Source of the DNA: an uncultured Rikenellaceae bacterium
Lineage (GTDB): Bacteria > Bacteroidota > Bacteroidia > Bacteroidales > Rikenellaceae
Assembly: GCA_947074135.1 (NCBI GenBank)
Contig: CAMTOL010000043.1
Location: 1-12,182, forward strand
Direction: 5' to 3'
Length of the DNA stretch: 12,182 bases
Below the pieces are notes generated by a model. The model saw nothing but the letters and a program-made list of their open reading frames with translations, searched no databases and was not told where the DNA came from. Position 1 is the first letter of the stretch, and each line of letters begins with the position of its first letter. The translations under genes and the position numbers were made by a program. This document shows, piece after piece, positions 1-7,823 of the stretch.

Positions 1-909
1 TTTGCATTAGGGTTGAGATACTACTTTGGATTAGAAATAGTGCCTGTACGTGAGGGAGTGTTTCTTGCTGAGTATATGTTTTTCTCTTGTGGGATATTGG
101 CTCTGTATATTATTGGACTTGCCGATGATTTGGTTGGTGTAGGTTATAAACCAAAGTTCTTTGTCCAAACGATATCTGCTCTAATGCTTGTGATGGCTGG
201 ACTTTGGATTCAAGATTTTGGAGGTCTTTTATTTGTAGATAGTGCTAATCGAATTTTATCTTCAATCGTAACTATTGTAATTGTTATTTTTGCGGTTAAT
301 GCATTTAATCTCATTGATGGAGTAGATGGTTTATGTTCAGGAACAGGAGTAATAGTGTTATCTATTATTGGTTGTTGGTTTATCTATTTAAGTGAGTATG
401 TATATGCGATGATCGCTTTCTCTATGGTTGGAGTGGTTGTTACATTCTTCCTATACAATGTTCTTGGAAAGCGCCTCAAAATTTTTATGGGCGACACCGG
501 ATCTTTAACTTTAGGCTATACAGTAGTATTCTTGTCGTTGAAGTTTTTGTCTTTGGATACATCTACATATCCAGATTCAATCAATTTGATATCTCCATTA
601 GCTCTAGTTGGTGGTCTATTGTTCGTGCCTCTTTTTGATACTCTTAGAGTTTTTGTTGGTCGTATAGTGAAGGGTAAATCCCCATTTAGCCCAGATAAAA
701 CACATATTCACCACAAACTTTTAGCTCTAGGTTTTTCGCACCTTAAAAGCACAGCGATACTGTTATTGTCAACTCTATTCTTCTTTGTACTCAATATTGT
801 TTTAAGTCAACTGTTTGAAATTAATATCAATATTGTTATACTTATTGATGTGCTATTAGGTGCTTTTATCAATCTAATGCTTAATAAGACTATTGCAAAG
901 TCAAAGTAA
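1..909 (+). CDS. WecA/MraY-family polyprenyl-phosphate sugar-1-phosphate transferase, 5' partial
   Basis: Integral membrane enzyme of the family that transfers a (N-acetyl)hexosamine-1-phosphate from a UDP-sugar to undecaprenyl phosphate, the first lipid-linked step of O-antigen, capsule or teichoic-type polymer synthesis. The reading frame is open to base 1, so the true start lies outside the window and the N-terminal one or two membrane helices are missing; 302 codons remain. The family's hallmark motifs appear in order: Asp-Asp at nt 124-129, the NxxNxxDGxDGL block at about nt 298-333, GDTGS at about nt 490-504, and the HIHHKL loop at nt 703-720. The HIHH loop marks the WecA/TagO branch rather than MraY. 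Between the motifs are many hydrophobic helices. A strong terminator hairpin follows. The exact sugar substrate cannot be read from the sequence. Confidence 0.9.
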   Translation, partial: FALGLRYYFGLEIVPVREGVFLAEYMFFSCGILALYIIGLADDLVGVGYKPKFFVQTISALMLVMAGLWIQDFGGLLFVDSANRILSSIVTIVIVIFAVNAFNLIDGVDGLCSGTGVIVLSIIGCWFIYLSEYVYAMIAFSMVGVVVTFFLYNVLGKRLKIFMGDTGSLTLGYTVVFLSLKFLSLDTSTYPDSINLISPLALVGGLLFVPLFDTLRVFVGRIVKGKSPFSPDKTHIHHKLLALGFSHLKSTAILLLSTLFFFVLNIVLSQLFEININIVILIDVLLGAFINLMLNKTIAKSK

Positions 910-936
910 TAGTTCTCTTAATAGAGATGAATTTTT

Positions 937-989
937 AAAAGAATTTACTATTTGTTTTATAGTAAATTCTTTTGTTTGTCTTTTTTTTA
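937..989 (+). terminator. Intrinsic terminator after the WecA-like gene
   Basis: A perfect 14-bp inverted repeat, AAAAGAATTTACTA at 937-950 and TAGTAAATTCTTTT at 960-973, flanks a 9-nt loop. It is followed by GTTTGTC and a run of eight T (981-988). It lies 28 bp past the stop of the upstream gene and separates it from galE. The stem is AT-rich, as is common in this phylum. Confidence 0.8.
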
Positions 990-997
990 TAAATTTG
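990..997 (+). promoter_or_regulatory. Candidate -7 promoter element of galE
   Basis: TAAATTTG matches the Bacteroidota -7 consensus TAnnTTTG and lies 33 bp before the galE ATG, just after the upstream terminator. TTTG occurs at 971-974 and 975-978, but the spacing is shorter than the usual -33 to -7 distance, so only the -7 element is supported. Confidence 0.45.
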
Positions 998-1030
998 TGT
1001 CTTAAAATTTAATTAAATAATTGTGTAGAT

Positions 1031-2050
1031 ATGAAAAAAACAGTATTGGTAGCAGGCGGAGCTGGTTTTATCGGTTCGCATACTACTGTTGAGCTTATTG
1101 AAGCAGGTTACGATGTGGTAATTGTCGATAATTTGAGTAATTCAGAGATGTCGGCAGTTGAAGGAGTTGAAAAAATTGTAGGTCGCAAGGTTCCGTTCGA
1201 AAAGGTTGATTGTTGCGATCAAGTTGCACTGCGAAAAGTGTTTGAAAAATATCCTATTGACGCAGTAATTCACTTTGCAGCATTCAAGGCTGTCGGAGAA
1301 TCAGTTTCGAAACCATTGGAGTATTTGCGCAACAATCTGGACTCATTGATGGTGGTTATTGATTTGATGCGTGAAAAAGGTGTTCGCAATTTGGTATTTT
1401 CGTCTTCTTGTACAGTTTATGGACAATCAGACAAATTGCCTGTAACCGAGGCTACTCCTCGCAAAGAGGCAGAGTCGCCTTATGGCTATACCAAACAGGT
1501 TAGTGAGGATGTAATTGAGCAGTGTGTTAAGGCTTATGAAGGTTTTGCTGGTATTGCTCTTCGTTACTTTAACCCTGTTGGAGCTCACCCAACTGCGCTA
1601 ATTGGCGAACTTCCAAAAGGTGTTCCAGCCAACTTGATTCCTTTTGTAACTCAAACTGCAGCAGGTATTCGTGCGGAGTTGAGCGTATTTGGTGACGATT
1701 ATGACACTCCTGATGGTAGTGCGATTCGTGACTATATCGATGTTATTGACCTAGCTAAAGCACACGTTGCGGCGGTTGCTCGTATGGTCGATGATAAGCA
1801 GAAGAGTCGTTATGAGATTTTTAACGTAGGTACAGGTCGTGGGGTGTCGGTTCTCGAAATTGTTAAAGAGTTTGAGAAGGCAACAGGAGTGAAACTTCCT
1901 TATAAGATTGTTCCTCGCCGTGCTGGTGATATTGAGAAAATCTGGGCTGAAACTACTCTTTCTAACGAGGAGTTGAATTGGAAAGCTGAACGTACGTTAG
2001 GCGAAACATTGGCTAATGCTTGGCGTTGGCAACAAACTCTTTCGAAGTAG
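1031..2050 (+). CDS. galE: UDP-glucose 4-epimerase
   Basis: Cytoplasmic short-chain dehydrogenase/reductase-type enzyme that interconverts UDP-glucose and UDP-galactose with tightly bound NAD, supplying galactose for surface glycans and the Leloir pathway. The 339-residue length is normal for the family. Visible landmarks are the N-terminal Rossmann GxxGxxG (Gly9, Gly12, Gly15), the SSSCTVYG segment with the expected catalytic Ser126, and the YxxxK pair Tyr151/Lys155. These match Ser124, Tyr149 and Lys153 of the E. coli enzyme with a constant offset of two. The RYFNPVGAHP substrate loop follows at about 178-187. The gene has its own candidate -7 element upstream and a terminator on each side, so it looks monocistronic. 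A related UDP-hexosamine or UDP-uronate epimerase specificity is possible but less likely. Confidence 0.96.
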   Translation: MKKTVLVAGGAGFIGSHTTVELIEAGYDVVIVDNLSNSEMSAVEGVEKIVGRKVPFEKVDCCDQVALRKVFEKYPIDAVIHFAAFKAVGESVSKPLEYLRNNLDSLMVVIDLMREKGVRNLVFSSSCTVYGQSDKLPVTEATPRKEAESPYGYTKQVSEDVIEQCVKAYEGFAGIALRYFNPVGAHPTALIGELPKGVPANLIPFVTQTAAGIRAELSVFGDDYDTPDGSAIRDYIDVIDLAKAHVAAVARMVDDKQKSRYEIFNVGTGRGVSVLEIVKEFEKATGVKLPYKIVPRRAGDIEKIWAETTLSNEELNWKAERTLGETLANAWRWQQTLSK

Positions 2051-2069
2051 GTCTTTATAAGTTGATACG

Positions 2070-2104
2070 AAAAGGAGCTTTGAGAATATCTCGAAGCTCC
2101 TTTT
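2070..2104 (+). terminator. Terminator hairpin between convergent galE and porin-like gene
   Basis: Inverted repeat AAAAGGAGCTT (2070-2080) and AAGCTCCTTTT (2094-2104), extended inward by TGAG/CTCG to a stem of about 15 bp with one wobble pair and a 5-nt loop. On the + strand it ends in TTTTGTTTTG, a typical intrinsic terminator for galE. On the - strand it is followed by TTTTCG and sits 23 bp past the stop of the leftward gene, so it may work in both directions. Confidence 0.8.
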
Positions 2105-2127
2105 GTTTTGTTGTTCTTTGTGCTGTG

Positions 2128-3357
2128 TTAGAAATTAAATCTACAAAGTAGTGTAACTCTATTGTCGTGGCTTGTTGGTGCATTAAGATTTGTTAGGTAT
2201 CTGTTGTTCCAGCTATCCATCCAGGTTGCTTCGGTGTACATATATTCGAGCCCGAAGCTCAACATTTTGTAGTGATACCACACCCTAGGTGCTACTCTCC
2301 AAAAATTGTTGATGCCAAGTGTTAATCCTGCCGATGCAATATTGCTGCTCACAATATCTTTTGTGCTACCTAAATTGCGTTGATATCCGCCAAAGACTCC
2401 AAATTCAAAGCCGCAATATTGCGGTGTGGCAATGTCAACCCAAGTAGATAGCGTATTGATTGGTGTGTAACCATTTTGATTTTCGAGTGGTGCAAACCCA
2501 CCTGTCATTCCTAGTGTTGTGAGATCGCCGCCATACATTACAAAGGCACGTATTGCGTAGTTGCTACCAAAAACAACTTTCCCCATTGCACCTCCATAAA
2601 AGGCATTCATTCTAGCTTTACTATCTGATACTATCTCTAGTTTTGGCGATAGTGTTTTGTATCCTCCAATAATTGACACGCAGTTGCTATTGAAGTGCCC
2701 CACAGTCAACCTAAGCGAGAAGTCGGGAACCATTGCGTTGCTCTCCATTGCTCCTTCGTCGCCGCTGAACATCGAAGCAGCTGCACTAAGAGTGATAAAT
2801 TTATCAAGAAAGTTTTGTGTGAAACGGAACTGAACAGGTCTTGAAAGAACGTTGTATGGATATCCGCTACCGAAAGAGACGGTTGAAGGAGCTATCTCTT
2901 CGAAGAGTGCTAAATGAGATGTTTGTCCAAACAAAATAGAGCTATTGCCAAGGTTGAGTCTGGCATAAGCGTGACGCAGACGAACGCTATACATTGTGTT
3001 AGCAGTTAGACCCATAAAATCGGCTTCGATGTATGCATCTACGTTATTTTTGTCGGTTAGTTGAATTGCTCCGCCAATTGCAAAGCGGGTTGAGGCTGCG
3101 CTAAAACGGAGTTGTCCTTCATTGTTAATATCGTTTTTTGAGGCGTCAAGAACAGGTTTGGCAGGCATCATATATTGCACCCCGTTGCGAGAGTCGATGC
3201 TTCTGTATGAGTCGTAAAAGGCGTAGGCTTCAATACGACCAGTAAAATTAAGGGAGTATTTCTTTTGTTTTGTGGAGTCTTGACTTACTTTAATTTCAAT
3301 TGCATTTGCATAGATTGTAGTTAATGCGAGTGCAAAAAGGAGTAAAAATTTTCTCAT
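2128..3357 (-). CDS. Porin-like outer-membrane beta-barrel protein
   Basis: A 409-residue exported protein. Residues 1-19 form a clear signal peptide (basic Arg2-Lys3, Leu/Ala-rich core, cleavage motif ANA before Ile20). The mature part alternates hydrophobic and polar residues as in beta strands, contains few long hydrophobic stretches, and ends in CRFNF with a C-terminal Phe, the usual signal for insertion by the BAM machinery. The N-terminal strand (FTGRIEAYAFYDSY) and the ILFGQTSHLALFEE region resemble DcaP-type and related specific porins, which form an 16-18-stranded channel. That family assignment is by eye and the solute is unknown. It is last in the leftward block, 94 bp after aroC, with no recognisable promoter in the gap, so it may be read through from aroC. 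Confidence 0.78.
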   Translation of the reverse strand: MRKFLLLFALALTTIYANAIEIKVSQDSTKQKKYSLNFTGRIEAYAFYDSYRSIDSRNGVQYMMPAKPVLDASKNDINNEGQLRFSAASTRFAIGGAIQLTDKNNVDAYIEADFMGLTANTMYSVRLRHAYARLNLGNSSILFGQTSHLALFEEIAPSTVSFGSGYPYNVLSRPVQFRFTQNFLDKFITLSAAASMFSGDEGAMESNAMVPDFSLRLTVGHFNSNCVSIIGGYKTLSPKLEIVSDSKARMNAFYGGAMGKVVFGSNYAIRAFVMYGGDLTTLGMTGGFAPLENQNGYTPINTLSTWVDIATPQYCGFEFGVFGGYQRNLGSTKDIVSSNIASAGLTLGINNFWRVAPRVWYHYKMLSFGLEYMYTEATWMDSWNNRYLTNLNAPTSHDNRVTLLCRFNF

Positions 3358-3451
3358 ACGTTAGTGGGTTATGAGTTAATAATAGAATGACAAGCTGAAA
3401 AGTAAGGTACTTTAAATAGCGTGCTAAGTTAATTAAATATTTTTAAAATCT

Positions 3452-4444
3452 CTATTTTTCGCTGTTTAGTTCTGCGAGTGCTATTGCCATAGCTGCCTCT
3501 ACTACCACCGTAGCTCGAATTGCTATGCAGCTATCGTGTCGTCCCTCGATTCGCAGCTCTTTAACTTCACCCTTTTCTAGAGTCTTGTCGTTGTAGCAGA
3601 ATGTTTGTTGAGATTTAGCTATGCTTGCAGTTGGCTTTACAGCAACTCTAGTCACAATCTCATTCCCGTTAGCAATGCCGCCAACTACTCCTCCTGCATT
3701 GTTCGAAGATGTAGTTCCTAGTGCATCAATGATAGGGTCGTTGTGTTGAGAACCTAGCATAGAGGCTGCACCAAAACCAGCTCCAAACTCAACACCTTTA
3801 ATGCCAGGGATTGAAAATAGAAGATGGGCTGCTACTGACTCAATGCTATCGAAAAATGGAGAACCTACCCCCACTTCAACACCGTTCACTCTACATTCAA
3901 TAACTCCTCCAACGCTGTCGTTATTTGACTCTGCCTCGGCAATAGTGTCAGCAAAGTTTGAAGTTTTGCCGCCAATACTCACAATTTCTGTGCCAAATGA
4001 AATAGTTTCTCCTAGAATTCTCTTTGCAACTACACCAGCAGCAACTACCCCAAGAGTTAGACGACCAGAGAAGTGTCCGCCTCCACGTAAGTCGTTGTGT
4101 GAGTTCCACTTTTTGGCTGCCACCCAGTCCGAGTGCGATGGACGAGGATGCAGAGCTAAGTTTGAGTAATCTTTGGACTGTGTGTTGGAGTTGTAGAACA
4201 GTATAGTTAGTGGTGTGCCAGTCGTTTTGCCATCCAGTATGCCTGAAACAATGTGCGGTATGTCACTCTCTTTGCGAGGAGTTGTTCCTATGCCGCTACC
4301 ACCTTGTCGGCGTTTGAGATCGGTTGTAAAGTCATCTGCCGAGAGATTAATACCAGCTTTTATCCCATCGAGTGTCACTCCCACGACTTCGCCGTGCGAC
4401 TCTCCAAAGATTGAAACTCTAAAATTACGTCCAAAGCTGTTCAT
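3452..4444 (-). CDS. aroC: Chorismate synthase (short, GGGHFSGRLT-type variant)
   Basis: Catalyses the last common step of aromatic biosynthesis: removal of phosphate from 5-enolpyruvylshikimate-3-phosphate to give chorismate, using reduced FMN. Family marks are GESHG with His17 near the N-terminus, RPSHSDW with His104 (these match the two conserved histidines of the family), and a C-terminal GRHDSCIAIRATVVVEA block. Several positions depart from the form I remember for Bacteroides: GGGHFSGRLT at 121-130 instead of GGGRSSARET, TTPRKESD, and FFDSIESVAAHLLFSIPGIKGVEFGAGF. These are features I associate with Clostridia-type enzymes. The length of 330 residues is below the usual 350-390, apparently because the segment between about residues 150 and 180 is short rather than because of truncation; both ends are intact. 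It lies 193 bp downstream of aroA on the same strand. Confidence 0.95.
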   Translation of the reverse strand: MNSFGRNFRVSIFGESHGEVVGVTLDGIKAGINLSADDFTTDLKRRQGGSGIGTTPRKESDIPHIVSGILDGKTTGTPLTILFYNSNTQSKDYSNLALHPRPSHSDWVAAKKWNSHNDLRGGGHFSGRLTLGVVAAGVVAKRILGETISFGTEIVSIGGKTSNFADTIAEAESNNDSVGGVIECRVNGVEVGVGSPFFDSIESVAAHLLFSIPGIKGVEFGAGFGAASMLGSQHNDPIIDALGTTSSNNAGGVVGGIANGNEIVTRVAVKPTASIAKSQQTFCYNDKTLEKGEVKELRIEGRHDSCIAIRATVVVEAAMAIALAELNSEK

Positions 4445-4562
4445 ATCGTTTTAATATTAAGTGTTTTAGCTAATAGTTATATTTTTAAGACTGCCTATCA
4501 TCGTACTTTTCTGGGAAAGAAAATCTAAAAAAAACTCCACTGAAAAATCTCTAACAAATCAT

Positions 4563-4626
4563 CAAGTACGAAGTACCTGTCAAAGTTTTTGGGTTTTACC
4601 TTTTCCTCAGAAAAGGTAAAGAAGAG
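4563..4626 (-). repeat. Two-hairpin intergenic repeat, copy 1 (aroA-aroC gap)
   Basis: Hairpin 1 has 11-bp perfect arms, TTTACCTTTTC at 4595-4605 and GAAAAGGTAAA at 4610-4620, with a 4-nt loop. Fifteen bases away, hairpin 2 pairs 4563-4569 (CAAGTAC) with 4573-4579 (GTACCTG) around a GAA loop: seven pairs, counting one G.U on the minus-strand RNA. The same module occurs inverted at 7965-8028 with the same 15-nt linker and loop sizes. On the minus strand hairpin 1 starts 17 bp past the aroA stop but is followed by A-rich sequence, not a T-run, so it is not a standard terminator. Confidence 0.75.
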
Positions 4627-4637
4627 AGGATATCAGT

Positions 4638-5831
4638 TTAATCACTAATTTTCGAGGCGAATTTTGCCCACTCGTTCCAATAGTTCTCAAAACTCTTATT
4701 GACGACCTCTTTATTGTTAATGGCTATGTTGCGACCCATTATTGCGGCTGCCATTGCTATACGGTGGTCGCCGTGTGGGTCTATCGCTTCGCTCTGTTCA
4801 ATCGTTCTGCCGCGCTGACCGCTAATTATCATCACATCTGCTTGACTTGTAATGTCAATTTCGACCCCCAATTTAGCAAACTCCTTTTTGAGAACTACGC
4901 CTCTGTCGCTCTCTTTGTGTTTGAGTCTATCCAATCCTTTAATGTGCGATTTGCCCTCCAAAAACGAGCAGTAAGCTGCAAGTGTTGGAAATAAATCGGG
5001 GCACTGGGTAGCGTCAAAGTTAATGCAATTTCCGTTTTTTCCCAACTCAAGAGCCTCTAATATAGCTCTATCCGCTTGAACTGATTGCGAATTGAGGTTG
5101 TCGGTTCCGATTTCGATGCCCCAAATTTGCGATGCAGCCAAGAAGTAGCTCGCACCGCTCCAGTCGCCCTCGATGGTATAATCAATAGCTTTGTAGCTTT
5201 GTGGGGCATTGATAGTGAAGCGTTGGTAGTTGTCGTTTTTGACCTCAACGCCGAAGCTACTAAGTAGGTCGATAGTGATGTCGATATATGGTTTTGATTG
5301 CAGATTGTTGACCTCAACTGTAGTGCTGTTTTTGGCGAGTGGTAGGGCAGTGAGCACTCCTGTTAGCACCTGAGAGCTGACCGAGCCATCAATCTCGATA
5401 ACACCACCGCCGTTGATTCCGCCTCCGTCAATTGTGAGTGGTAGCTTGTGGTCGTTGCTGCTGATTGTTACCCCTAACTTAGTGATCGCCTCCTCAACCA
5501 TATCCATAGGACGGCTAAGTAGCGTTCCGTGTCCAGTTATTGTTACAGGGTTTGGAGATAGGGCAGCGACAGAGGAGAATAGTCTAGTCGATAGTCCAGA
5601 TTCGCCAGTGCAGATTGTGCCGCCTTTGAGTTGCGATGCTCCTTTTATGTGTATAGTATTGCCCTCTTTTTGGATTTGTGCTCCTAGGGCTTCTGTAACT
5701 TCGAGTGCGGCTTCTATATCATCGCACATATCTACACCACGTAGCGTTGTGGTGCCATCTGCAAGTAGTGCACAGGCTATGGCGCGTTGTGCATAGCTTT
5801 TTGATGCGGGTATGTTAACTTTTAGTCCCAC
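4638..5831 (-). CDS. aroA: 3-phosphoshikimate 1-carboxyvinyltransferase (EPSP synthase)
   Basis: Joins phosphoenolpyruvate to shikimate-3-phosphate, the sixth step of the shikimate pathway and the target of glyphosate; cytoplasmic. The 397 residues contain the substrate-binding SKSxxQR stretch (Lys11, Ser12, Arg16), GESGLSTR at 77-83 in place of the classical GNAGTAxRP loop, SRPMD at 106-110, SSQ at 152-154, catalytic Asp279 in CPDLFPT, KESDR (Glu307, Arg310) and DPHGDHR (Arg357). It is slightly shorter than the E. coli protein (427) but complete. The start is GTG: an in-frame TAA stands two codons upstream and the next ATG (Met35) would remove the SKS motif. The gene begins 14 bp after the FAD-dehydrogenase stop, so the two are likely co-transcribed. 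The PEP-loop variant suggests a non-class-I enzyme; glyphosate sensitivity cannot be predicted. Confidence 0.95.
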   Translation of the reverse strand: MGLKVNIPASKSYAQRAIACALLADGTTTLRGVDMCDDIEAALEVTEALGAQIQKEGNTIHIKGASQLKGGTICTGESGLSTRLFSSVAALSPNPVTITGHGTLLSRPMDMVEEAITKLGVTISSNDHKLPLTIDGGGINGGGVIEIDGSVSSQVLTGVLTALPLAKNSTTVEVNNLQSKPYIDITIDLLSSFGVEVKNDNYQRFTINAPQSYKAIDYTIEGDWSGASYFLAASQIWGIEIGTDNLNSQSVQADRAILEALELGKNGNCINFDATQCPDLFPTLAAYCSFLEGKSHIKGLDRLKHKESDRGVVLKKEFAKLGVEIDITSQADVMIISGQRGRTIEQSEAIDPHGDHRIAMAAAIMGRNIAINNKEVVNKSFENYWNEWAKFASKISD

Positions 5832-5845
5832 TTTTTAATTATGGA

Positions 5846-7366
5846 TTACGAATTTAGAAATTCTGAGAGTTTCTCGGCTGCCAACATTCCGTCAATTGCC
5901 GACGAAAGTATCCCCCCTGCATACCCAGCACCCTCGCCAGCAGGAAATAGTCCCTCAATCACTGTGTGCATCATAGTTTGTGGGTCACGAGGCACTCGCA
6001 CTGGCGAACTAGTGCGACTTTCAACCCCAATAACTTGAGCTTCGTTGGTCAAAAAGCCTTGCATTTTATTGTTAAACGCTCTGAAGCCCTCTCTGAGTGA
6101 GTCGCCCACAAAGCGAGGTAGCCAGTGATGCAGATCACTTGCCTCAATTCCAGGGTGATACGATGTTTCGAGTAACGAATTGCTATGTTTGCCATTAACG
6201 AAATCGTAGAGTCGTTGTGCAGGTGCTTGATTGCCGTTTCTTCCAGCTTGGGTGTGCGCCATACTCTCTAACTGAGCTTGGAACTGCAAACCAGCCAACA
6301 CCCCAAAATGCTTCTTATAATCCTCCAAATCTTCGCTTCGCACCTCAGTCACAATGCCCGAGTTTGCAAATCGATTATTACGACCCGATGGCGACATACC
6401 ATTAACTACGCATTCGCCCGTAGCCGTTGCAGCAGGAACTATGAAACCTCCGGGGCACATACAAAAGCTGTAAACTCCACGACCTTTTGCTTGGGTTACG
6501 AGCGAGTAGGCGGCAGGAGGCAGAAAATCGCCTCTCTCGGCTTTGTATTGTATCTTGTCAATCAACTCTTGGTGATGCTCGACACGAACCCCAACAGCAA
6601 AGTTTTTGGCCTCCAGTTCAACCTCTTTTTGGTGCAACATCTCGTAAAAATCTCGTGCAGAGTGTCCCGTAGCTATAATCACAGCTCTACTTTCAATGCT
6701 TTCGTCGTTTAATAATTTGACACCAACCACTTTTTTGTTTTTAATCAGCAGTTCGGTCACACGACTACCAAAACGCACCTCTGCGCCGCACTTTTCAATC
6801 GTTTGGCGAATAGCCTCTATCACGTTTGGTAGTTTGTCCGTTCCGATATGTGGATGAGCCTCCCAAAGCACTGAAGCATCGGCGCCGTGTGAGTGTAAAA
6901 TATTGAGTATCCGACTGTTGTCGCCACGTTTCTTGCTTCGCGTGTAGAGTTTTCCGTCGGAGTATGTTCCTGCTCCGCCTTCGCCAAAACAGTAGTTTGA
7001 GTCGGGGTCAACCTCGCCACCACGATTAATCGAAGCTACATCTTTTTTGCGCTCTCTCACATTTTTACCTCGTTCTAGTATGATTGGTTTAATACCTTTT
7101 TCAATTAGAGCGAGAGCAGCAAAAAGCCCAGCTGGACCACTTCCAACTATCACTGCACTAGGGCAGTCGCTCACATCACGAGCCATAAAACCGCTATCTA
7201 CAACCTCGCCGCTATCTACTCCGCTCTCAAGAGTTAGTAGTACGCGAATATTGCCTCGACGACGAGCATCGATTGAACGTTTTATGAGTCGTTCGTTGGC
7301 GGCGAGCGAGTTTATTTTGTCGTGTGCCTCTTTTGGGGTGAGGTCTAGTTGTATTTTGTTGCTCAT
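5846..7366 (-). CDS. FAD-dependent dehydrogenase of the COG2509-like family
   Basis: A 506-residue flavoprotein of a widely conserved but biochemically poorly defined family, usually annotated as an NAD(P)/FAD-dependent oxidoreductase. An N-terminal region of about 65 residues precedes the dinucleotide-binding fold: AVIVGSGPAG (Gly75, Gly77, Gly80), with Glu98 at the end of the second strand as the likely ribose binder. The family-specific GGAGTYSDGKL follows at about 130-140, then IATGHSA near the middle and a C-terminal FAD motif GEGAGYAGGI at about 477-486. There is no signal peptide or membrane helix, so it is cytoplasmic. It starts 7 bp after the HMA-protein stop and ends 14 bp before aroA. 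That context hints at a redox role near metal handling or aromatic synthesis, but the substrate is unknown. Confidence 0.85.
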   Translation of the reverse strand: MSNKIQLDLTPKEAHDKINSLAANERLIKRSIDARRRGNIRVLLTLESGVDSGEVVDSGFMARDVSDCPSAVIVGSGPAGLFAALALIEKGIKPIILERGKNVRERKKDVASINRGGEVDPDSNYCFGEGGAGTYSDGKLYTRSKKRGDNSRILNILHSHGADASVLWEAHPHIGTDKLPNVIEAIRQTIEKCGAEVRFGSRVTELLIKNKKVVGVKLLNDESIESRAVIIATGHSARDFYEMLHQKEVELEAKNFAVGVRVEHHQELIDKIQYKAERGDFLPPAAYSLVTQAKGRGVYSFCMCPGGFIVPAATATGECVVNGMSPSGRNNRFANSGIVTEVRSEDLEDYKKHFGVLAGLQFQAQLESMAHTQAGRNGNQAPAQRLYDFVNGKHSNSLLETSYHPGIEASDLHHWLPRFVGDSLREGFRAFNNKMQGFLTNEAQVIGVESRTSSPVRVPRDPQTMMHTVIEGLFPAGEGAGYAGGILSSAIDGMLAAEKLSEFLNS

Positions 7367-7373
7367 TTGGTTG

Positions 7374-7655
7374 TTATTTAACGTCGAAGTCGAGATTTTT
7401 TAGTGCTTTAGCGATTGTAGTGCTATCGGTTTTAGTTGGGTCAAAGGTAACTGATACTTGTTTTTTTTCCAAATTGACCTCCATATCTTTGACACCTTTT
7501 TCGAATGGAATGTTCTTTTCGATTTTCGTTTGGCATTTTTTGCAGCTCATCGAAACTGAGTAGGTTGCAGTTTGTGATTTTTTAATTTGTTTGTTTTGTG
7601 CTGCTAGGGTTAGTGTTACTAACAATAGTGCTGTCATTAGAACTAGTCTTTTCAT
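7374..7655 (-). CDS. Secreted heavy-metal-associated (HMA) domain protein
   Basis: A 93-residue protein with a signal peptide (MKRLVLMTALLLVTLTLAAQ, likely cut around residues 19-20) followed by one HMA fold. The metal-binding loop MxCxxC is present as Met36-Ser-Cys38-Lys-Lys-Cys41. The rest fits the ferredoxin-like pattern of copper chaperones and mercury-binding MerP-type proteins: helix KIEKNIPFEKGV, strand MEVNLEKKQVSVTFDP, and a second helix TIAKALKNLDF. Export suggests it binds a soft metal, probably Cu(I), in the periplasm. It lies downstream of the TonB-dependent receptor on the same strand and 7 bp before the FAD-dehydrogenase gene. Metal identity and the direction of transfer are inferred. 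A non-metal role for the fold is unlikely given the intact cysteines. Confidence 0.9.
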   Translation of the reverse strand: MKRLVLMTALLLVTLTLAAQNKQIKKSQTATYSVSMSCKKCQTKIEKNIPFEKGVKDMEVNLEKKQVSVTFDPTKTDSTTIAKALKNLDFDVK

Positions 7656-7674
7656 TGCGGTATGGTATTAAAAA

Positions 7675-7682
7675 CAAAAATA
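7675..7682 (-). promoter_or_regulatory. Candidate -7 promoter element for the HMA-FAD-aroA genes
   Basis: On the minus strand the bases read TATTTTTG, matching TAnnTTTG, with 19 bp between the element and the HMA-protein ATG. No clear TTTG stands at the usual -33 distance. If active it would give a very short leader and allow the HMA operon to be expressed independently of the receptor. Confidence 0.35.
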
Positions 7683-7727
7683 TATGGTTATTCGAATTAA
7701 CAGTTGAAGCTGCGAACAAATAAAAAA

Positions 7728-7790
7728 AAACGAAGTTTAGCGAGGTTAAAAAATGAAAGTTTTTGGTGCTGCTTTTTTCAAAAAGCTGCG
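7728..7790 (-). repeat. Possible degenerate third copy of the two-hairpin module
   Basis: GAAAGTTTTTGGT at 7755-7767 matches most of the 15-nt linker of copy 1 and is followed by an imperfect hairpin: GCTGCTTTTT at 7768-7777 pairs with AAAAAGCTGC at 7780-7789 except for one T-T mismatch. On the other side AAAC-GAA-GTTT (7728-7738) repeats the GAA-loop hairpin, but 16 extra bases separate it from the linker. The hairpin-1 sequence differs completely, so kinship rests on linker and layout only. Confidence 0.35.
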
Positions 7791-7823
7791 ACGTGAAACT
7801 GATTAGAGTAATAACGTAAAATC

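Noticed and set aside
3801..4454. Plus-strand frames opposite aroC (up to 122 codons)
   Set aside because: aroC is certain by motifs; the opposite frames are shadow reading frames without family features.
4595..4620. Intrinsic terminator for aroA at hairpin 1 of the repeat
   Set aside because: On the aroA strand the stem is followed by ACCCAAAAAC instead of a T-run, and the same module occurs elsewhere in the opposite orientation to genes.
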